This document shows, one piece after another, positions 1 through 10,989 of a stretch of 64,000 nt of DNA. The number at the start of each line of letters is the position of its first letter. The stretch's first letter is position 1. The translations under genes were made by a program, and so were the position numbers. The stretch is from Macrotis lagotis (lineage: Eukaryota; Chordata; Mammalia; Peramelemorphia; Peramelidae): NCBI RefSeq assembly GCF_037893015.1, contig NC_133658.1:425535890-425599889 (forward strand). The letters are read 5' to 3'. The notes below the pieces were generated by a model that worked only from the letters and a program-made list of their open reading frames with translations, was not told the DNA's origin and searched no databases.

Positions 1-304
1 ATATTGCTTAGAGAGCAAATAATAAAATAATAAAATAAAGTATGCATCAAAAATGATTTTGCTTGAAATAGAATATCTAGAACATGGATAGTTTGCTCTT
101 TTTAGACTCTTAAGTTTTTTTTTTTAAGATTATCTACTGCTGGTTGAAGAAGTATGGGTGAGTCCTCTTGTAAGTTTTTGGTTATGGAGAATAACATTTG
201 AAGAAAATGTTGGTGATTTTTAATAATTAAAAACTTTCTTGGGCTCTTATATCCCCCCATAAAAACAGCTGTAAACAGGTAAATAGTTTACAAAATTTTT
301 ATGT

Positions 305-430
305 TGTTGATCTTGTGTGACCCTCACAAAAATTCTATGATGAAGGTTAGCAAAAATAGGATTATCCTCAATTTTGTGGATCAGAAAACTGAGGCTTAGA
401 GAGGAAGGACCTGCCCTAAGTTAAGGTCAT
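305..430 (-). repeat. MIR SINE fragment
   Basis: Plus-strand text reads as the complement of MIR: a 'cagaaaactgaggcttagagagg' type block (gaggcttagagag) followed by a degenerate core. It is old and diverged, with no duplication visible. Confidence 0.5.
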
Positions 431-843
431 TAGTTGTCCTGTCTTTACTGAAAAGATAAAATGTTTTCTTTGATTGGTCGCTACCTCTCATGAAAGGAGT
501 TCCAGAAAGTGGCTACAATTGTGTCTGTGGGTCACTTCTTTTCCTACCTCACTTTTCCTCCAGGCTTTTGTGAGGCAGATCTACAGCAGCCTCATTTCCC
601 CAGAGTGAGAGAATCACAGCGGTTAGAAGACACACACTCTATTTCCAGGAAATGAAGGAAAAAGGAAAATTGCCAGCATGGCACACTAAAAATAATCCCC
701 CTTTGTCCAAATTCAGAACTGTACAGGTGAATTCATATAACATCTAGACTGCTCATGGTCAAGCAAATCATTTGGAACTTCAGATTTCTCTCAATACTCC
801 AAGGACACAAGATACTTCATTGACAGGAACACTTTCTCCTCCA

Positions 844-872
844 GTGAATGAATGAATGAATGAATGAATGAA
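844..872. repeat. (GAAT)n microsatellite
   Basis: About seven tandem copies of a tetranucleotide (tgaa/gaat register) in an otherwise unremarkable stretch of the WARS1 intron. Confidence 0.9.
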
Positions 873-1154
873 TACTATATCCCTTTCATACCTAGATAGA
901 AGGCTTGCTTGGTTAAAAACAAAACTAAACCAAGAAACTACCCCCAAACAATTCACTATTCTACCCAGTCCTGGGCTGATGATGATCTTTTTGGCTGGCC
1001 TGGTCCCTGAGGCCTCTGGGTTAAGCAGAAGCTGTTGAAGCTGTATCCCATTGTCACCATGGCACAGTCTCAACCTAGAATCAAGTTCAAACTGAACTTT
1101 GACACTTACTAGCTGTGTGACAGTGGACTCAACCTCTCTGATCCTCAAGTTTCT

Positions 1155-1400
1155 ACTTAGGCTCAGTAGAAAGTGTGTTAAACTCGGGAAAACCCTTGTT
1201 CAAATCTGGCCTCAAACACTTATTAGCTGAGTGATCCTGGGCTAATCACTTAACCTCTGTTTAACCTCATTTTTCTCAACTGTAAAATGAGGATAATAGT
1301 AATGCCTATTTTCTAGGGATTTTGTGAGGATGAAATGAGATAATAAAAAGCACTTAGCACAGTGCCTGGTATATTTTAGGCCCTATATAAATACTTAGGA
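1155..1400 (+). repeat. MIR SINE
   Basis: A nearly full-length MIR in forward orientation: B-box-like gttcaaatctgg, CORE segment (cacttattagctgag), the aactgtaaaatgagg block and the 3' part cagtgcctggtata. MIRs are ancient mammalian tRNA-derived SINEs. Confidence 0.8.
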
Positions 1401-1632
1401 TCAAATGAAAAAGCTTTGCAAATAAACTTTTAAGTACTATGAAAATGTGCCTATTATTATTTTAGCCATAGTAGAAGTGGAAACTTAACACTGAATAACA
1501 AAAGGCAGTCTGGCCCATTTCCTCAGTCTCCCAGATGACCAGAATTTGATAATTATCTTTGTGAATTTGAAACAATATTGGGAACTTAAAAAAAAACCCA
1601 AACATTTTCAGAGGAAATAGAATGGAGGGTAC

Positions 1633-1846
1633 CTATGAGCTTGTCATAGTCAATGCCTTTGGCACTGCTGGTCTGCACAGTCCAGGGATCTACAAAATCA
1701 TCTTCACTTTGAGTGGTCCCAGGTTCCCCGCTCCCTTCAGGTTTGGAGCCTGTGGGAGGAGAATTGGCTTGATAATCCTTGCCTGTCACTTCCTTGTAGT
1801 TTACTTTTAGTGACAATAATTGTTTTACAGCAGAATCAATTTCATC
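1633..1846 (-). CDS. WARS1: WARS1 coding exon 2 (WHEP domain end)
   Basis: This exon codes for about residues 36-106 of cytoplasmic tryptophanyl-tRNA synthetase, the enzyme that charges tRNA-Trp. It starts [19 protein letters not shown], the second half of the WHEP helix-turn-helix, continues through a poorly conserved linker (about residues 60-85), and ends in [20 protein letters not shown], which matches the human protein almost exactly. The acceptor is ttctcttttctcag before GAT and the donor is CATAG/gtaccc. The length of 214 nt leaves one base of the next codon, as in human (G of Val). It joins in frame to the ATG exon at 10573-10677. The exon contains no methionine: human Met42 and Met48 are replaced by Gln and Val (Val codon at 1802-1804). 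The Rossmann-fold catalytic exons lie off the left edge. Identity is very secure. Confidence 0.96.
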
Positions 1847-1885
1847 CTGAGAAAAGAGAAATAGCAAGAAAAAATTAACTGGTGA

Positions 1886-1912
1886 ATATATATATATATA
1901 TATATATATATA
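1886..1912. repeat. (TA)n microsatellite
   Basis: About 13 uninterrupted TA units just upstream (in gene sense) of the WARS1 exon acceptor, about 40 bases from the splice site. Confidence 0.9.
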
Positions 1913-2213
1913 CTACATAAAGAAAGTGTCTTCTAACATGAGTGGAAGTTGAACAGGTAAGGAACCAAATCTTCAACAGCTTTTTATCTCCCTTAGAAAG
2001 AAATTAAGACAGACAGCATTCAAGTGACACAGTTATCTAAGGCCAAATATTCATAAATGATAATAAAAATTTCTCTCTCGGACCTTAAATGGCACTTTGC
2101 TTAGATCTCTCTTACACACTTACATTAATATTTTGTCTAAAATTATTTGGGCACGTGTCTTATCCCTTTACTCAGGTAAAGCTTGGATTTTATCTTGTCT
2201 GCCTTAAGAGACC

Positions 2214-2462
2214 TAGTAGTTATTGTTGTTCAGATATGTCTGACTTTTCATGATTCCATGGACAAATCTATGGGGTCTTCTTGGTAAAGATACTGGAATG
2301 GTCTGCCATTTCCTTCTTGAGTATGTGCCATTATGATAAAGCAGGAACTGGAGGCAAATAGGGCTTAAGTGACTTGCTCCAAGTGGTCTGAAGTGAATTT
2401 GAACTCAGATCTTCCTGACGCTCAGTCTGATATTCTATCCATTGTACCATGCAGCTGCCCTA
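2214..2462 (-). repeat. CORE-SINE with RTE-type tail
   Basis: Complement of a marsupial SINE. The left end (gttgttcagatatgtctgac, then ccatggacaaatctatgggg) resembles the 3' tail of BovB/RTE LINEs, and the right part is the tRNA-like/CORE region ending ctatccattgtaccatgcagctgccc. Tail sharing implies mobilisation by an RTE LINE (inference). Confidence 0.65.
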
Positions 2463-2469
2463 GAGGTAG

Positions 2470-3470
2470 GTATTAAATAAACAGCTGAATTGAATTCAAG
2501 ACCAATTTAATAAGTCATAGCGAAGAGTGGGACTGTTTCTATAAGTCTAACAAATGAAGGGAAATAATTAGTTATCAGTCTGATTAACATGAACATTAAA
2601 ATGGGAATCATTTCAGGAGACTATGGATCCCTAGAACCTTACTGAAAGGAGAGCTAAAAATTTATATTGCAATATATTTTTCCAGTGACACAATGACACA
2701 CTGACCATCATCAAGTCAAAGGAACCATATATTTTAAGATATTCAAGGTAGTAAGTATCAATAATTTACAGACATTTCAAAAACTGCTGACTACTAAAGG
2801 AAGTTCACAATCTCTTTATTAGGATCTATTAATATCTGTTGGAAAAAACTATCAGCATAAATTGTAAATTGTTTGCTTCTTCTGCTCCAAATGCATCAGG
2901 TTTTCTTGTTTATTTCAATTGAACTACTGTTGATATTTAGAGGCAGTTCTGTTAATTTTGAGGAGAAAATAAGAAAATCATCTTTTTGTAATTACTGTTG
3001 TAAAAACATTAGTTTTTCTAATAAGATAGGGCCTAAGTATCTAATGTTATGTTATTGATCTCACTTTTAACTAGTATTGGTATTATATGTGTATATTTCT
3101 TACCTTATCTGCTATAAATTCATTCAATATAGTGATCAATTGCCAAAAAACTGAATTCATACACTTATTTAGTGAAATACTATAGGAAATTATTTACAAC
3201 CTTGGGATGAGTCTGTATTCTTCTATTTCCTCTGATGTTTGCTCTAGTCAGTCTTAACTCATGGTTCCCAGAACATGTCTTGAACTCACCTGCTTTTCCT
3301 TACTCTTGTTTCTAATCATTCTTCCCTTCCCATCTCCACTTGCTGAATTCTGACTTCAAAGACCAATCTGTGCAATATCAGGTTTTTTTCCTGCTCTCTG
3401 AAGTTGGTAACAATGAAAGGTCATAGAACTTTGCATTTCTCAAATGCACTAAAAATGTGTTATAGTGAAT
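2470..3470. other. WARS1: Intronic, no recognised feature
   Basis: AT-rich intron sequence. I see no gene, RNA or clear repeat here; short open frames such as 2873-3058 lack any family resemblance. Confidence 0.6.
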
Positions 3471-3474
3471 TACA

Positions 3475-3600
3475 GTAAATTATGAATGTGCCACCTACAC
3501 CTACTAGAATGTGAGATCCATGAGGGAAGGGGCCTGTATTCTTCCTGGTACCTAAGGCAGGGTTCTACAAATAATGTTTAATAAAAGTTTGTTAAATTAA
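3475..3600 (+). repeat. L2 LINE 3' end fragment
   Basis: Typical L2 tail text: tagaatgtgagatccatgag, ggcctgtattcttcctgg, then taataaaagtttgttaaatt followed by an A run. Ancient and diverged. Confidence 0.6.
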
Positions 3601-3609
3601 AAAAAAAAC

Positions 3610-4800
3610 TTCAGTGTTCAATGAATTGAAACAAGGGACCACAAGTACCAAACCCCAGCATAGCCTGATAACTGGGGTAGTTGTTGTCCTAGAAATGGGA
3701 CGATAAGGTGACTGACTGACAATCAAAGTTACTATGGCTGGGATTCAAGTTCTGATTCAACTCACTGATAATTTTCCAATATAATTTGGACTAGCGTTGA
3801 CATTCTGCTGGGGGAAGAGGTGGTAGTGCTGCTTCTAATGAATTAGTGTGGGTCTTGCAAAAATGCACCAGTCCAGGCAAAATAAAGTGGTAAAGAATGA
3901 TTTCTCATAGCTTCTGAAAATATGTGCCTATAAACTGGTAGAGACATAGAATTATGTTAATTTCTGTCATAATAAGTATCAAAATTAGGAACATAGAAGT
4001 AATATTAAAATTCATAAAGGGCAGAAAAAGTTCAAGTCCTTATGTTGTGAACAAAGATCAGTTCAAAGTTAATGATGGGTAATTACTTTTAGATAAGTTA
4101 AATGTACTCATGTAAACTTTGGAAATCAATTATAGACTTTTTTCCCCTTAGGAAATCACATTATGCCTTTGGAAAGAGACAGGTCAAATTTATTAGTCAG
4201 CTTCTAAACCACACTTAAATAATTGGCCTTGAGAGATCAGGTCACAGATTACAAAAAGAAAAGTAGTTATTACCTAGTTTCCTTCTACTCAAAAGGGTAA
4301 ATCTTCTTGTTCAAATATATAATATATTTAAAACTTTGGACTATTTTTAGAGGGATGTAATGATATGAAGTTTCAGAATGTTAGTACTGGAGGAAACCTG
4401 ACCTCTCATTTTAAGAATTGAGGCCCATGTAGATATTTTTAAAATGGCATCTTTTCTAGTTAGATAGAAAACTGTCCTAATAGTTTAGTTGCTTATAGTT
4501 ATACCATCCTATTCTGTTCTAAATATTGATTTTTATTTCTAAAGACTAAAAATGGAAAATGAATGGTTTATTCTGAATCACACCTCAAAATTCCTAGAGT
4601 AAATAATATAAGCCACCTCAATTATTTGTGAACAGATTATCTTGTTTTTTAAATACATAGATACACAGAACTCTATTTAATTATGGAGCTTGTGGATATT
4701 TCATTCTCTGAAGACAGTTAAAGATTTAACCAGTATTGCTACTGAAGAATGTTGGTGAGAAGGCTGGTTTGACAAGACAGTTTGGCAGGCTGAGGGAGAT
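3610..4800. other. WARS1: Intronic, mostly unrecognised
   Basis: No gene or clear repeat, apart from a short piece near 4365-4430 (ttagtactggaggaaacctg) resembling the 3' end of an L3/CR1 LINE. Confidence 0.5.
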
Positions 4801-4807
4801 AGCAAGA

Positions 4808-4821
4808 GAAGGGAGTGGGGG

Positions 4822-4879
<58 letters not shown>
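4808..4879. repeat. (GA)n microsatellite
   Basis: About 35 nearly pure GA units at the upstream border of the HAL1/L1 element. Confidence 0.95.
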
Positions 4880-4880
<1 letters not shown>

Positions 4881-7118
4881 AGAGAATACGTAAGTTAAAA
4901 AAAGTTACAAGAGAGGATAGTGTCTTATGCGCTCTCTCATAAAACTTATAAACTAAGGATTCTAACTAAATTTTCGAGAGACAGAACCAACCCACAGAGG
5001 GACCCAGTGAGGCAGTTCTCCTACTCAAGGTAACCTGGAAAAGAGCAGAAAGGCTCACAGTAGCGGGGGAGTTTCCTGACTTACAGCCCGGGGAGCACCA
5101 GGTACAACTTGGGGAGAACAGCGGGGGACCTCTGCCAGAGCCAGCACGTGAAGCCCAGCCCTCAGGGCACATAGGGAGCAGCGTGGCCAAGGCAGTCCAG
5201 ATCCAGGAAACAGAAGCAGGCTGAGCCAGTAAGCATGAGCCCCCAGGGCATGAGCCCATTGAACCTAGGGAGGGGAGTGAAGAGACTGCAGAGCTCTGAC
5301 CCTGGAACAGGACTCTGGGGTTCTGATCACATTGAGATACGGATTGCAGTCTAGGTCACCCCCATAGAACAGCAGGGCCCCCCCCACCTCAGCCCCGTGG
5401 CAGAGGGGGGCGCATATGGTCATTCACAGACCAGGAGGGAGGACAGAGCCTCACACACTGAGACCCTTGTGGGAGTGTCCCAAAAGCTCAGGAAGCACCC
5501 CTAAACCAGGCTCAGGTTGGGGAAAATGAGCAAGCAGAGAAACAAGAGGAACACCATTGAGAAATATTTTGCCTGTGAGTCCAAGAAGGATCAAAATACT
5601 CAGTCTGAAGATGAAGAAGCACAAGCTCCTGCATCTAAAGACTCCAAGAAAAACAGAAACTGGGCTCAGGCTATGACAGAGCTCCAAAAAAGAGTTTGAA
5701 AATTAAATGAGGGAGTTAGAAGAAAAACTGGGTAAAGAAATGAGAGAGATGCAGGAAAAACATGAAAATGAAGTCAGCAGCTTAGTCAAGGAAATCCAAA
5801 AAAAAATGCTGAAGAAAATAGCATGCTAAAAACCAGCTTAGGTCAAATGGATAAAACAGTTCAAAAGGTTATTAAGGAGAAGAATGCTTTAAAAAGCAGA
5901 ATTGGCCAGATGGAAAAAGAGATAAGAAAGCTCTCTGAAGAAAATAAATCCTTTAAACAAAGAATAGAACTCAGGGATCTTGCTAAATTTATGAGAAATC
6001 AGGACTCAATACTTCAAAACCCAAAGAATGAAAAATTAGAAGAAAATGTGAAACATCTAACTGAAAAAACTTATATGGAAAACAGGTTTAGGAAAGATAA
6101 TTTAAAAATTATTGGAATACCTGAAAGTCATGATCAGGAAAAGAGCCTTGACATTATTTTCAAAGAATTACTATAGGAAAATTGCCCTGATATCCTAGAA
6201 GCAGAGGGCAAAATAGAAATGGAGAGAATCCACTGATCCCCCCGAGAAAGAGATCCCAAAAAACCAAGCTCCAGGAATATTAGTCAAGTTCCAGAACTCC
6301 CAAGTAAAAGAGAAAATATTATAAGCAGCCAGAAGGACACAGTTCAAATACCACAGAGCTGCAGTCAGAATCTCAGAGGACTTAGCAGCAACTACATTAA
6401 AAGCTTGTAGGGCTTGGAATATAATATACCGGAAGGCAAAAGAGCTTGGAATGCAACTGAGAATCAACTACCCAGCAAAACTGAATGTCCTCTTCCAGGG
6501 AAAAAAGATGGACTTTCAATGAACCAGGGGAATTTCAAATGTTCCTGTTGGAATTGCCAGAGCTGAACAGAAGGTTTGATCTTCAGATACAGGACTCAGG
6601 TGAAGCGGGGAGGAGGAGAAGGGGAAAATATGAGGGACTTAATGATGATGAACTGTATGTATTCCTGTATAGAAAAATGACACTGATAATACCCATATGA
6701 ACCTTCTCAATTAACAGAGCAGGTAGAAGGAGATTTTATAGATGAAGCACAGGAGAAAGCTGAATTTGAAGATAAAATATGGTGTAAAAACGGAGTGAGT
6801 CAACAGAAAAAAAGGAAACATAATGGGAGAAAGAAAAAGGAGAGGGGGAATAGGCCAAGATATTTCATATAATAAGATTTTTCTCTATTACAATGAGCTA
6901 TTGCAATGATATGGAAGGGGGGAAGGCAAGGGGGAAATGAGAGAATCTTCACTCTCATCAGAGGTGGCTAGGAGAGGAAACAGCATATATACTCAATGGG
7001 GTATAGACATCTGGAGTAAGAAGTGGGGGGGCATGGGGGAAGGGGTGGGGATGTGAATGATGGAGGAGAAGATGGACCATGGGGGGAGAGTGGTCAGATA
7101 TAACACATTTTCTTTTTT

Positions 7119-7265
7119 ACTTCTTGCAAGGGGCTGGGATTGGATGGCCTGTCCAGGACCATAGGGCCAGGTGGATGCCGGGCCTAAGGGGTGGTATGGG
7201 GGCTCAGGGCCTCTTGGCCCCAGGGCCAGGGATCTGTCTGCTGTGCCACTCAGCTACCCTACAGC
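7119..7265 (-). repeat. GC-rich WSINE1-like SINE in HAL1 3' UTR
   Basis: Complement of the tRNA-derived SINE in an unusually GC-rich form: gcaaggggctgggattggat, tggccccagggccaggg, then ctgctgtgccactcagctacc. It may be a nested insertion or an old component of this LINE family. Confidence 0.55.
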
Positions 7266-7477
7266 AATCAGAGTGAAAGGAGAGAGAAAATATAGTACAT
7301 GGTAGTGGAGAAATACGAAAGGAGGGAGTTACGATTAGCAATGGTAACATTGGAAAACTATGGAAGTAACTTTTGTGATGGACTTATCCTAAAGAATGTG
7401 ATCCACCAGTGACAGAATTGGTGGTGGTGGAACAAGACTGAAGTACATTTTGTAATTATTGTTTTTTTGGGGGGGTG

Positions 7478-7610
7478 CAGGGCAAATAGGGCTGGGTGGC
7501 CTGCCTGGGGCCGCATAGCAGGGTGATTGTTGGGTGTCTGAGGCTGGATTTGGACCCGGGTGCTCCTGGCTCAAGGGCCAGTGCTTTGTCTGCCACATAG
7601 CCGCTCCTAC
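7478..7610 (-). repeat. GC-rich WSINE1-like SINE in HAL1 3' UTR
   Basis: Second block of the same type: gtgcagggcaaatagggctg, gggtgtctgaggctggattt, ending gtctgccacatagccgctcc. The T run before it is the complement of its A tail. Confidence 0.65.
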
Positions 7611-7634
7611 TATTATTACTGTTTTATTTTACTT

Positions 7635-7795
7635 TGGGTGTTTTTTTTTTCCTTTTTTTGGTTTTTGCAGGGCAGTGGGGTTGGGATGACTTGCATGTCA
7701 CACAGCTGGGTGATTGTTGGGTCTATGGGGCTGGATATGGGCTCCTGGCTCCAGGGCTGGTGCTCCATCCACTGCACCACCTGGCCATACCTACA
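7635..7795 (-). repeat. WSINE1-like SINE in HAL1 3' UTR
   Basis: Third block: T run, gtttttgcagggcagtgggg, gtcacacagctgggtgatt, and ending ccatccactgcaccacctgg. All three blocks share one orientation. Confidence 0.65.
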
Positions 7796-7949
7796 ATTAT
7801 TACTATTTTTTTAATTTTAATTTTTTCTCTCCCCTTTACTTTATTGCTCAAGCAAGTCTATAGTTTTTGGAGTGGGGGTATTTTGTTTACTCTTAAACAA
7901 GAATATTTTATTAATGTATAAAAAACATTATTTGTACAAAATGAGAATA

Positions 7950-8241
7950 AATCAATATTAAATAAGTTGCTTATTTTAAGTTGATTGTATTAAATAAATA
8001 TTTAAAAAGTTGCTTATTTTCAGTTTAAATAGGATTGAGTAATTGTTGAAAAAGGTAGTAAAATAGCTCATTGAGTCAGATCTTCCCAGCTGGCTTTATT
8101 TTGTCAATCAATGCACAGAACATAAGATGTACCTTCTATCAACACATATCCCTAAGTCAAATACAAATGGCATTTCACCAAAAAGTCTGTTTCCTTCTGT
8201 TTAATTAAGAGTTGACAGTGTAAAGTATGTATTGTGCTGCA

Positions 8242-8275
<34 letters not shown>

Positions 8276-9110
8276 ATACATATTAACATTATCAAAATGA
8301 TTTTATTCATTGATATTTATAAACCAAGAATATTTAGTAACACTGATCATTTTTAATTTGGGGGACAGGGTAGCAAAACAATTAGGAGACTTGGGTGAAG
8401 AGAAATGAAGTGAATTACCCAAAATAACAAAGCTAATATGTGTCAGAGGTGGTCTTCCTGATTCCAAGCTAGCTCTCTCCTTATTTTCAGAACTTACAAT
8501 ACAGCAAAGCCTTTCCATTTTTTGAAAACAAAGGATAGGAAAGAAAATCTACTCTCCAAGTTCAATTCAACAAGCATTTATTAGATCCCTCCTAAGACAT
8601 GAAAGACCTTTCTTATATTGAACAGAGAGGATATGCCCCAGCCGATGTTGCTGTGGAAATGAGAACCAATCTGAGCCTAGTTTAGCTGGTCTACACCCAG
8701 TCCCATAGGTCTACCTTTCCAGCTAAGCAGGACTTGCTCCTGTTAGGGTTCCATTGATAATGCCTTCTTTACCATAACAGTATGAAGGATTGGAATTGGG
8801 ACTACACCTGTGACTTTGGTCATCTATGATCTCCCAGTACAGAATTCCTTCTACCAATGGAAGGCGACACCTCCTCAGCATCGTGGACTTTCAGTGGGTT
8901 CTCTAGGGTACTGAGAGGTCAAGTGTCTTGCCCAGGGTCACAAAGCCAGTCTATGTCAAAGGTTTTCTCAGCTCTGAGGTCAATTTCTACATACAAGACC
9001 TCTCTATATATCACTGCCTCTTATTCTCACAATTAGGGAGTACTGTGCTCTTGGTCATATGATGTGGAAGTCTATTATTCTGGATCTATCTTATAGGGAT
9101 CCAGTTATCT
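7950..9110. other. WARS1: Intronic, with two MIR-like pieces
   Basis: Complement-strand MIR-like text near 8370-8480 (gaagtgaattacccaaaata, then gtggtcttcctgattccaag) and near 8890-8995 (gtcttgcccagggtcacaaa). The remainder shows nothing recognisable apart from the ATC repeat at 8241-8275. Confidence 0.5.
8241..8275. repeat. (ATC)n microsatellite
   Basis: About 11 uninterrupted trinucleotide units (catcatcatc). Confidence 0.95.
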
Positions 9111-9114
9111 ACAA

Positions 9115-9235
9115 ACTGACCTCCCCATTAGAATGCACACTACTTGAGGAAAGGGACTGCTTTTTTGTCTTTCTTCATCTCTCCAATGTACATTACCTGG
9201 GTCAAAGGAATCACTTCATAAATGCTTAATGATCA
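9115..9235 (+). repeat. L2 LINE 3' end fragment
   Basis: L2-style tail: cccattagaatgcacactac, ttgaggaaagggactgcttt, and cataaatgcttaatgatc at the end. Confidence 0.65.
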
Positions 9236-9592
9236 ACTATGTTAGAGAACGTATCTCAACCCAGATATTCATTCTTAAGGTTAAGTTCAGAACTCTAGTC
9301 TCATTTGATAAGCTGAGTAGCAGCTGTCAGAGGATGAAGAGGGCAGTGAGGAAAAGACAGTCTGTCGGATGTCACTTTATAGTCCAAAATGAGGAGAGAA
9401 GCATTATTTGAAATAAAAATTAGGGCACTGGATATAAAATATATTCACTTCCCTTTTCAAAAATTTTTTAATGTCTTCCAGTTGCCTGTAGATTAAAATA
9501 CAAATTCCTTAGAGTAGTCAAGACCAACTGGATTCAACTCTGACACATTAGAGTTGTATGACTCTGGAAAAATCATTTAACCTTTCAAGGCT

Positions 9593-9792
9593 TAAAGCAT
9601 CTCAAACTTTTTGGTCTCAGGACCCTTTTCATTCCTAGAAATTATTGAGGACCTCAAAGAACTTTTGTTTAGCTGAGTTATGTTTACCAATATTTTCCAT
9701 ATAGGAAATGAAAGCATCTTAGTATTATTAGGAGAACAGTTTTCACCTTTAGCATACACCAGGGATCTGTGGACCACATTTTGAGAAAGACA
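9593..9792 (+). repeat. hAT (Charlie-type) non-autonomous DNA transposon relic
   Basis: The block runs from gcatctcaaactttttggtc to ggaccacattttgagaaaga. These ends are diverged, inverted copies of a TIR like that of old mammalian hAT-Charlie elements (ctcaaactttttggtc against ctcaaaatgtggtcc). No duplication is legible. Exact family not assigned. Confidence 0.5.
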
Positions 9793-9934
9793 ATTCTTTA
9801 AGAGTCTCTAAGAATAGGGCCTGATACACATTGATAGAAGTTTTTTTGACCTGGCAATTTCCCATCCTAATGAAATAACAGGTTCAGTCCTGATTTGTAA
9901 GAAGGGTCTTTTGGTCTTTGACAATCTAGTTCTA

Positions 9935-10335
9935 ATATAATCTCTCAGTCTTATTTTACATTACTGTCCTTCACTCCCCCACCCATTCCTACCAGACTAG
10001 AATTACTAGTTATTTTCCAAACTCACCATTCTTTCTCCTGACTCTGTGCATTGACAAAACTAGTCCTCATTTCTGGGATGGCCTCTTGTATTAATCTCAC
10101 CTCTCAAACTCCTTATTTTCATTCAAGATTCATCTCTAATGGGTCTTCTTATGGAAGCCTTGCCTCATCTCCCTGGTTGTTATTGTAATTTCTTTTCTCA
10201 AATAATCTTAGACTTCCTTGTCTTCTACCCTTGTTTCCCACCAGCAGAATGTAAACTCTCTGAAGGAAAGAATTGTTTGTCTTTATCTTCCTGATGCCAA
10301 GTGCCTTCTCCATTGTAAGTACTTAATAAGATTAA
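9935..10335 (+). repeat. L2 LINE 3' region
   Basis: Long L2 3' segment: ctcctgactctgtgcattga, attcaagattcatctctaat, tggaagccttgcctcatctc, gcagaatgtaaactctctga and gtaagtacttaataag in the L2 order. Confidence 0.75.
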
Positions 10336-10572
10336 AAAAAAAACACAAAAAAGAAAAACCATGGCCTCTTCTAGCATATTAAGTAATATTCTAGTGTTTT
10401 GACAGAGTTCATTGTAGGGGAGCAAATAATTTCTAAATCATGTATCAACTGACTTCAATCACTGTATAGTAAATGGAACAACTAGAAAGAAATTAATTGA
10501 TTTTAGAAATTAAGATTAATAGGCAAAAAAAAAAAGCAAAAAAAGATTAACAGGCAAAGAATTCCAAAGTAC

Positions 10573-10677
10573 CTTTGGTGCTTTTTGTGCTTTTAATGCT
10601 CGGACAACTTCTCCTTGTGCTGTAATGCTTATGAATAACTCCAGTGCATTTGGTTCACCATTTAGAACATTGGCCAT
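10573..10677 (-). CDS. WARS1: WARS1 first coding exon (start codon)
   Basis: Encodes residues 1-35 of cytoplasmic tryptophanyl-tRNA synthetase: MANVLNGEPNALELFISITA continuing QGEVVRALKAQKAPK. This aligns with human [20 protein letters not shown] / ELVRSLKAGNASK, the first helix of the WHEP domain, a eukaryote-specific appended module. The start codon has a strong context (aaaATGg) and there is no upstream ATG in the predicted exon. The exon begins about 10762 (acceptor ttttttctag/GAC), giving an 85-base 5' UTR segment, and ends at donor AAG/gtacttt, in phase 0 with the next exon. In human, skipping this exon yields mini-TrpRS. The marsupial protein is two residues longer than human at the N-terminus. 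Too short to stand out as a plain open frame, but the homology is clear. Confidence 0.95.
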
Positions 10678-10762
10678 TTTTCACCTCTCAGATTTTTGAA
10701 ATTACAGTGCTTCAGGATAACAGCTGATTGTATTCAATAATTCTGAAGAACAAAATAGAGTC
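10678..10762 (-). other. WARS1: WARS1 5' UTR part of the ATG exon
   Basis: Leader sequence between the predicted acceptor (polypyrimidine tract and tag at 10763-10770) and the start codon. An alternative acceptor (ttcttcag, near 10743-10749) would shorten it by about 20 bases. Confidence 0.65.
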
Positions 10763-10859
10763 CTAGAAAAAAGAGAGAAGACATACATATAAGTTATTAT
10801 TCATTGTTGTTGGCTTCATCATTGCATTTCAAATTTTTGGTCTATCAAAGAAGTCCATC

Positions 10860-10930
10860 GAAACATAATATTGAAGTTGGAAGAAACCTCAAAGATTATC
10901 TAACCCAATCTTTTTACAATACATTCCATC
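10860..10930 (-). repeat. L3/CR1-like LINE 3' fragment
   Basis: The phrase aatattgaagttggaagaaa, cctcaaagattatctaaccc follows the pattern of CR1/L3 3' ends (complement). Short and old. Confidence 0.4.
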
Positions 10931-10989
10931 TCTGAAATGTGTTACCCATCATCATAGCTTTGTTTAATGAAGTTCCTTCCTTTCCAATT

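Larger units (their letters stand above)
1..1632 (-). other. WARS1: WARS1 intron (partial)
   Basis: This is the intron downstream of the second coding exon of WARS1 and it runs off the left edge. Translation of both strands showed nothing resembling the next WARS1 exon (human residues after KLIV). It contains MIR fragments near 305-430 and 1155-1400 and a short GAAT repeat at 844-872. The stretch 431-1150 otherwise shows no recognisable element. Confidence 0.75.
4970..7948 (+). mobile_element. HAL1-like (half-L1) LINE, SINE-interrupted
   Basis: A LINE of the L1 group in plus orientation. It has a GC-rich 5' UTR (about 4978-5525), an ORF1 region (5526 to about 6690), then a purine-rich 3' UTR with no trace of the ORF2 endonuclease or reverse transcriptase. 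This layout is that of HAL1 ('half L1') elements. ORF1 is recognisable in pieces: a basic N-terminus (MSKQRNKRNTIEKYF), a long coiled coil (KSRIGQMEKEIRKLSEENKS), the RRM stretch (DNLKIIGIPES, human L1 has PNLRLIGVPES), and the C-terminal domain (ARRTQFKYHRAAVRISEDL; LGMQLRINYPAKL, human PRISYPAKL). Stop codons (e.g. TGA at 5697) and frame changes make it non-functional. The last 120 bases match, on the opposite strand, the right edge of the window (63866-64000), which fixes the 3' terminus. Three SINE-like blocks lie in the 3' UTR. Confidence 0.8.
1847..10572 (-). other. WARS1: WARS1 intron between coding exons
   Basis: An 8.7-kb phase-0 intron, bounded by a good donor (AAG/gtacttt at the ATG exon) and a polypyrimidine acceptor. 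It holds the HAL1/L1 element at 4970-7948, an RTE-tailed SINE, L2 and MIR fragments and microsatellites. No coding sequence was recognised within it. Confidence 0.85.
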
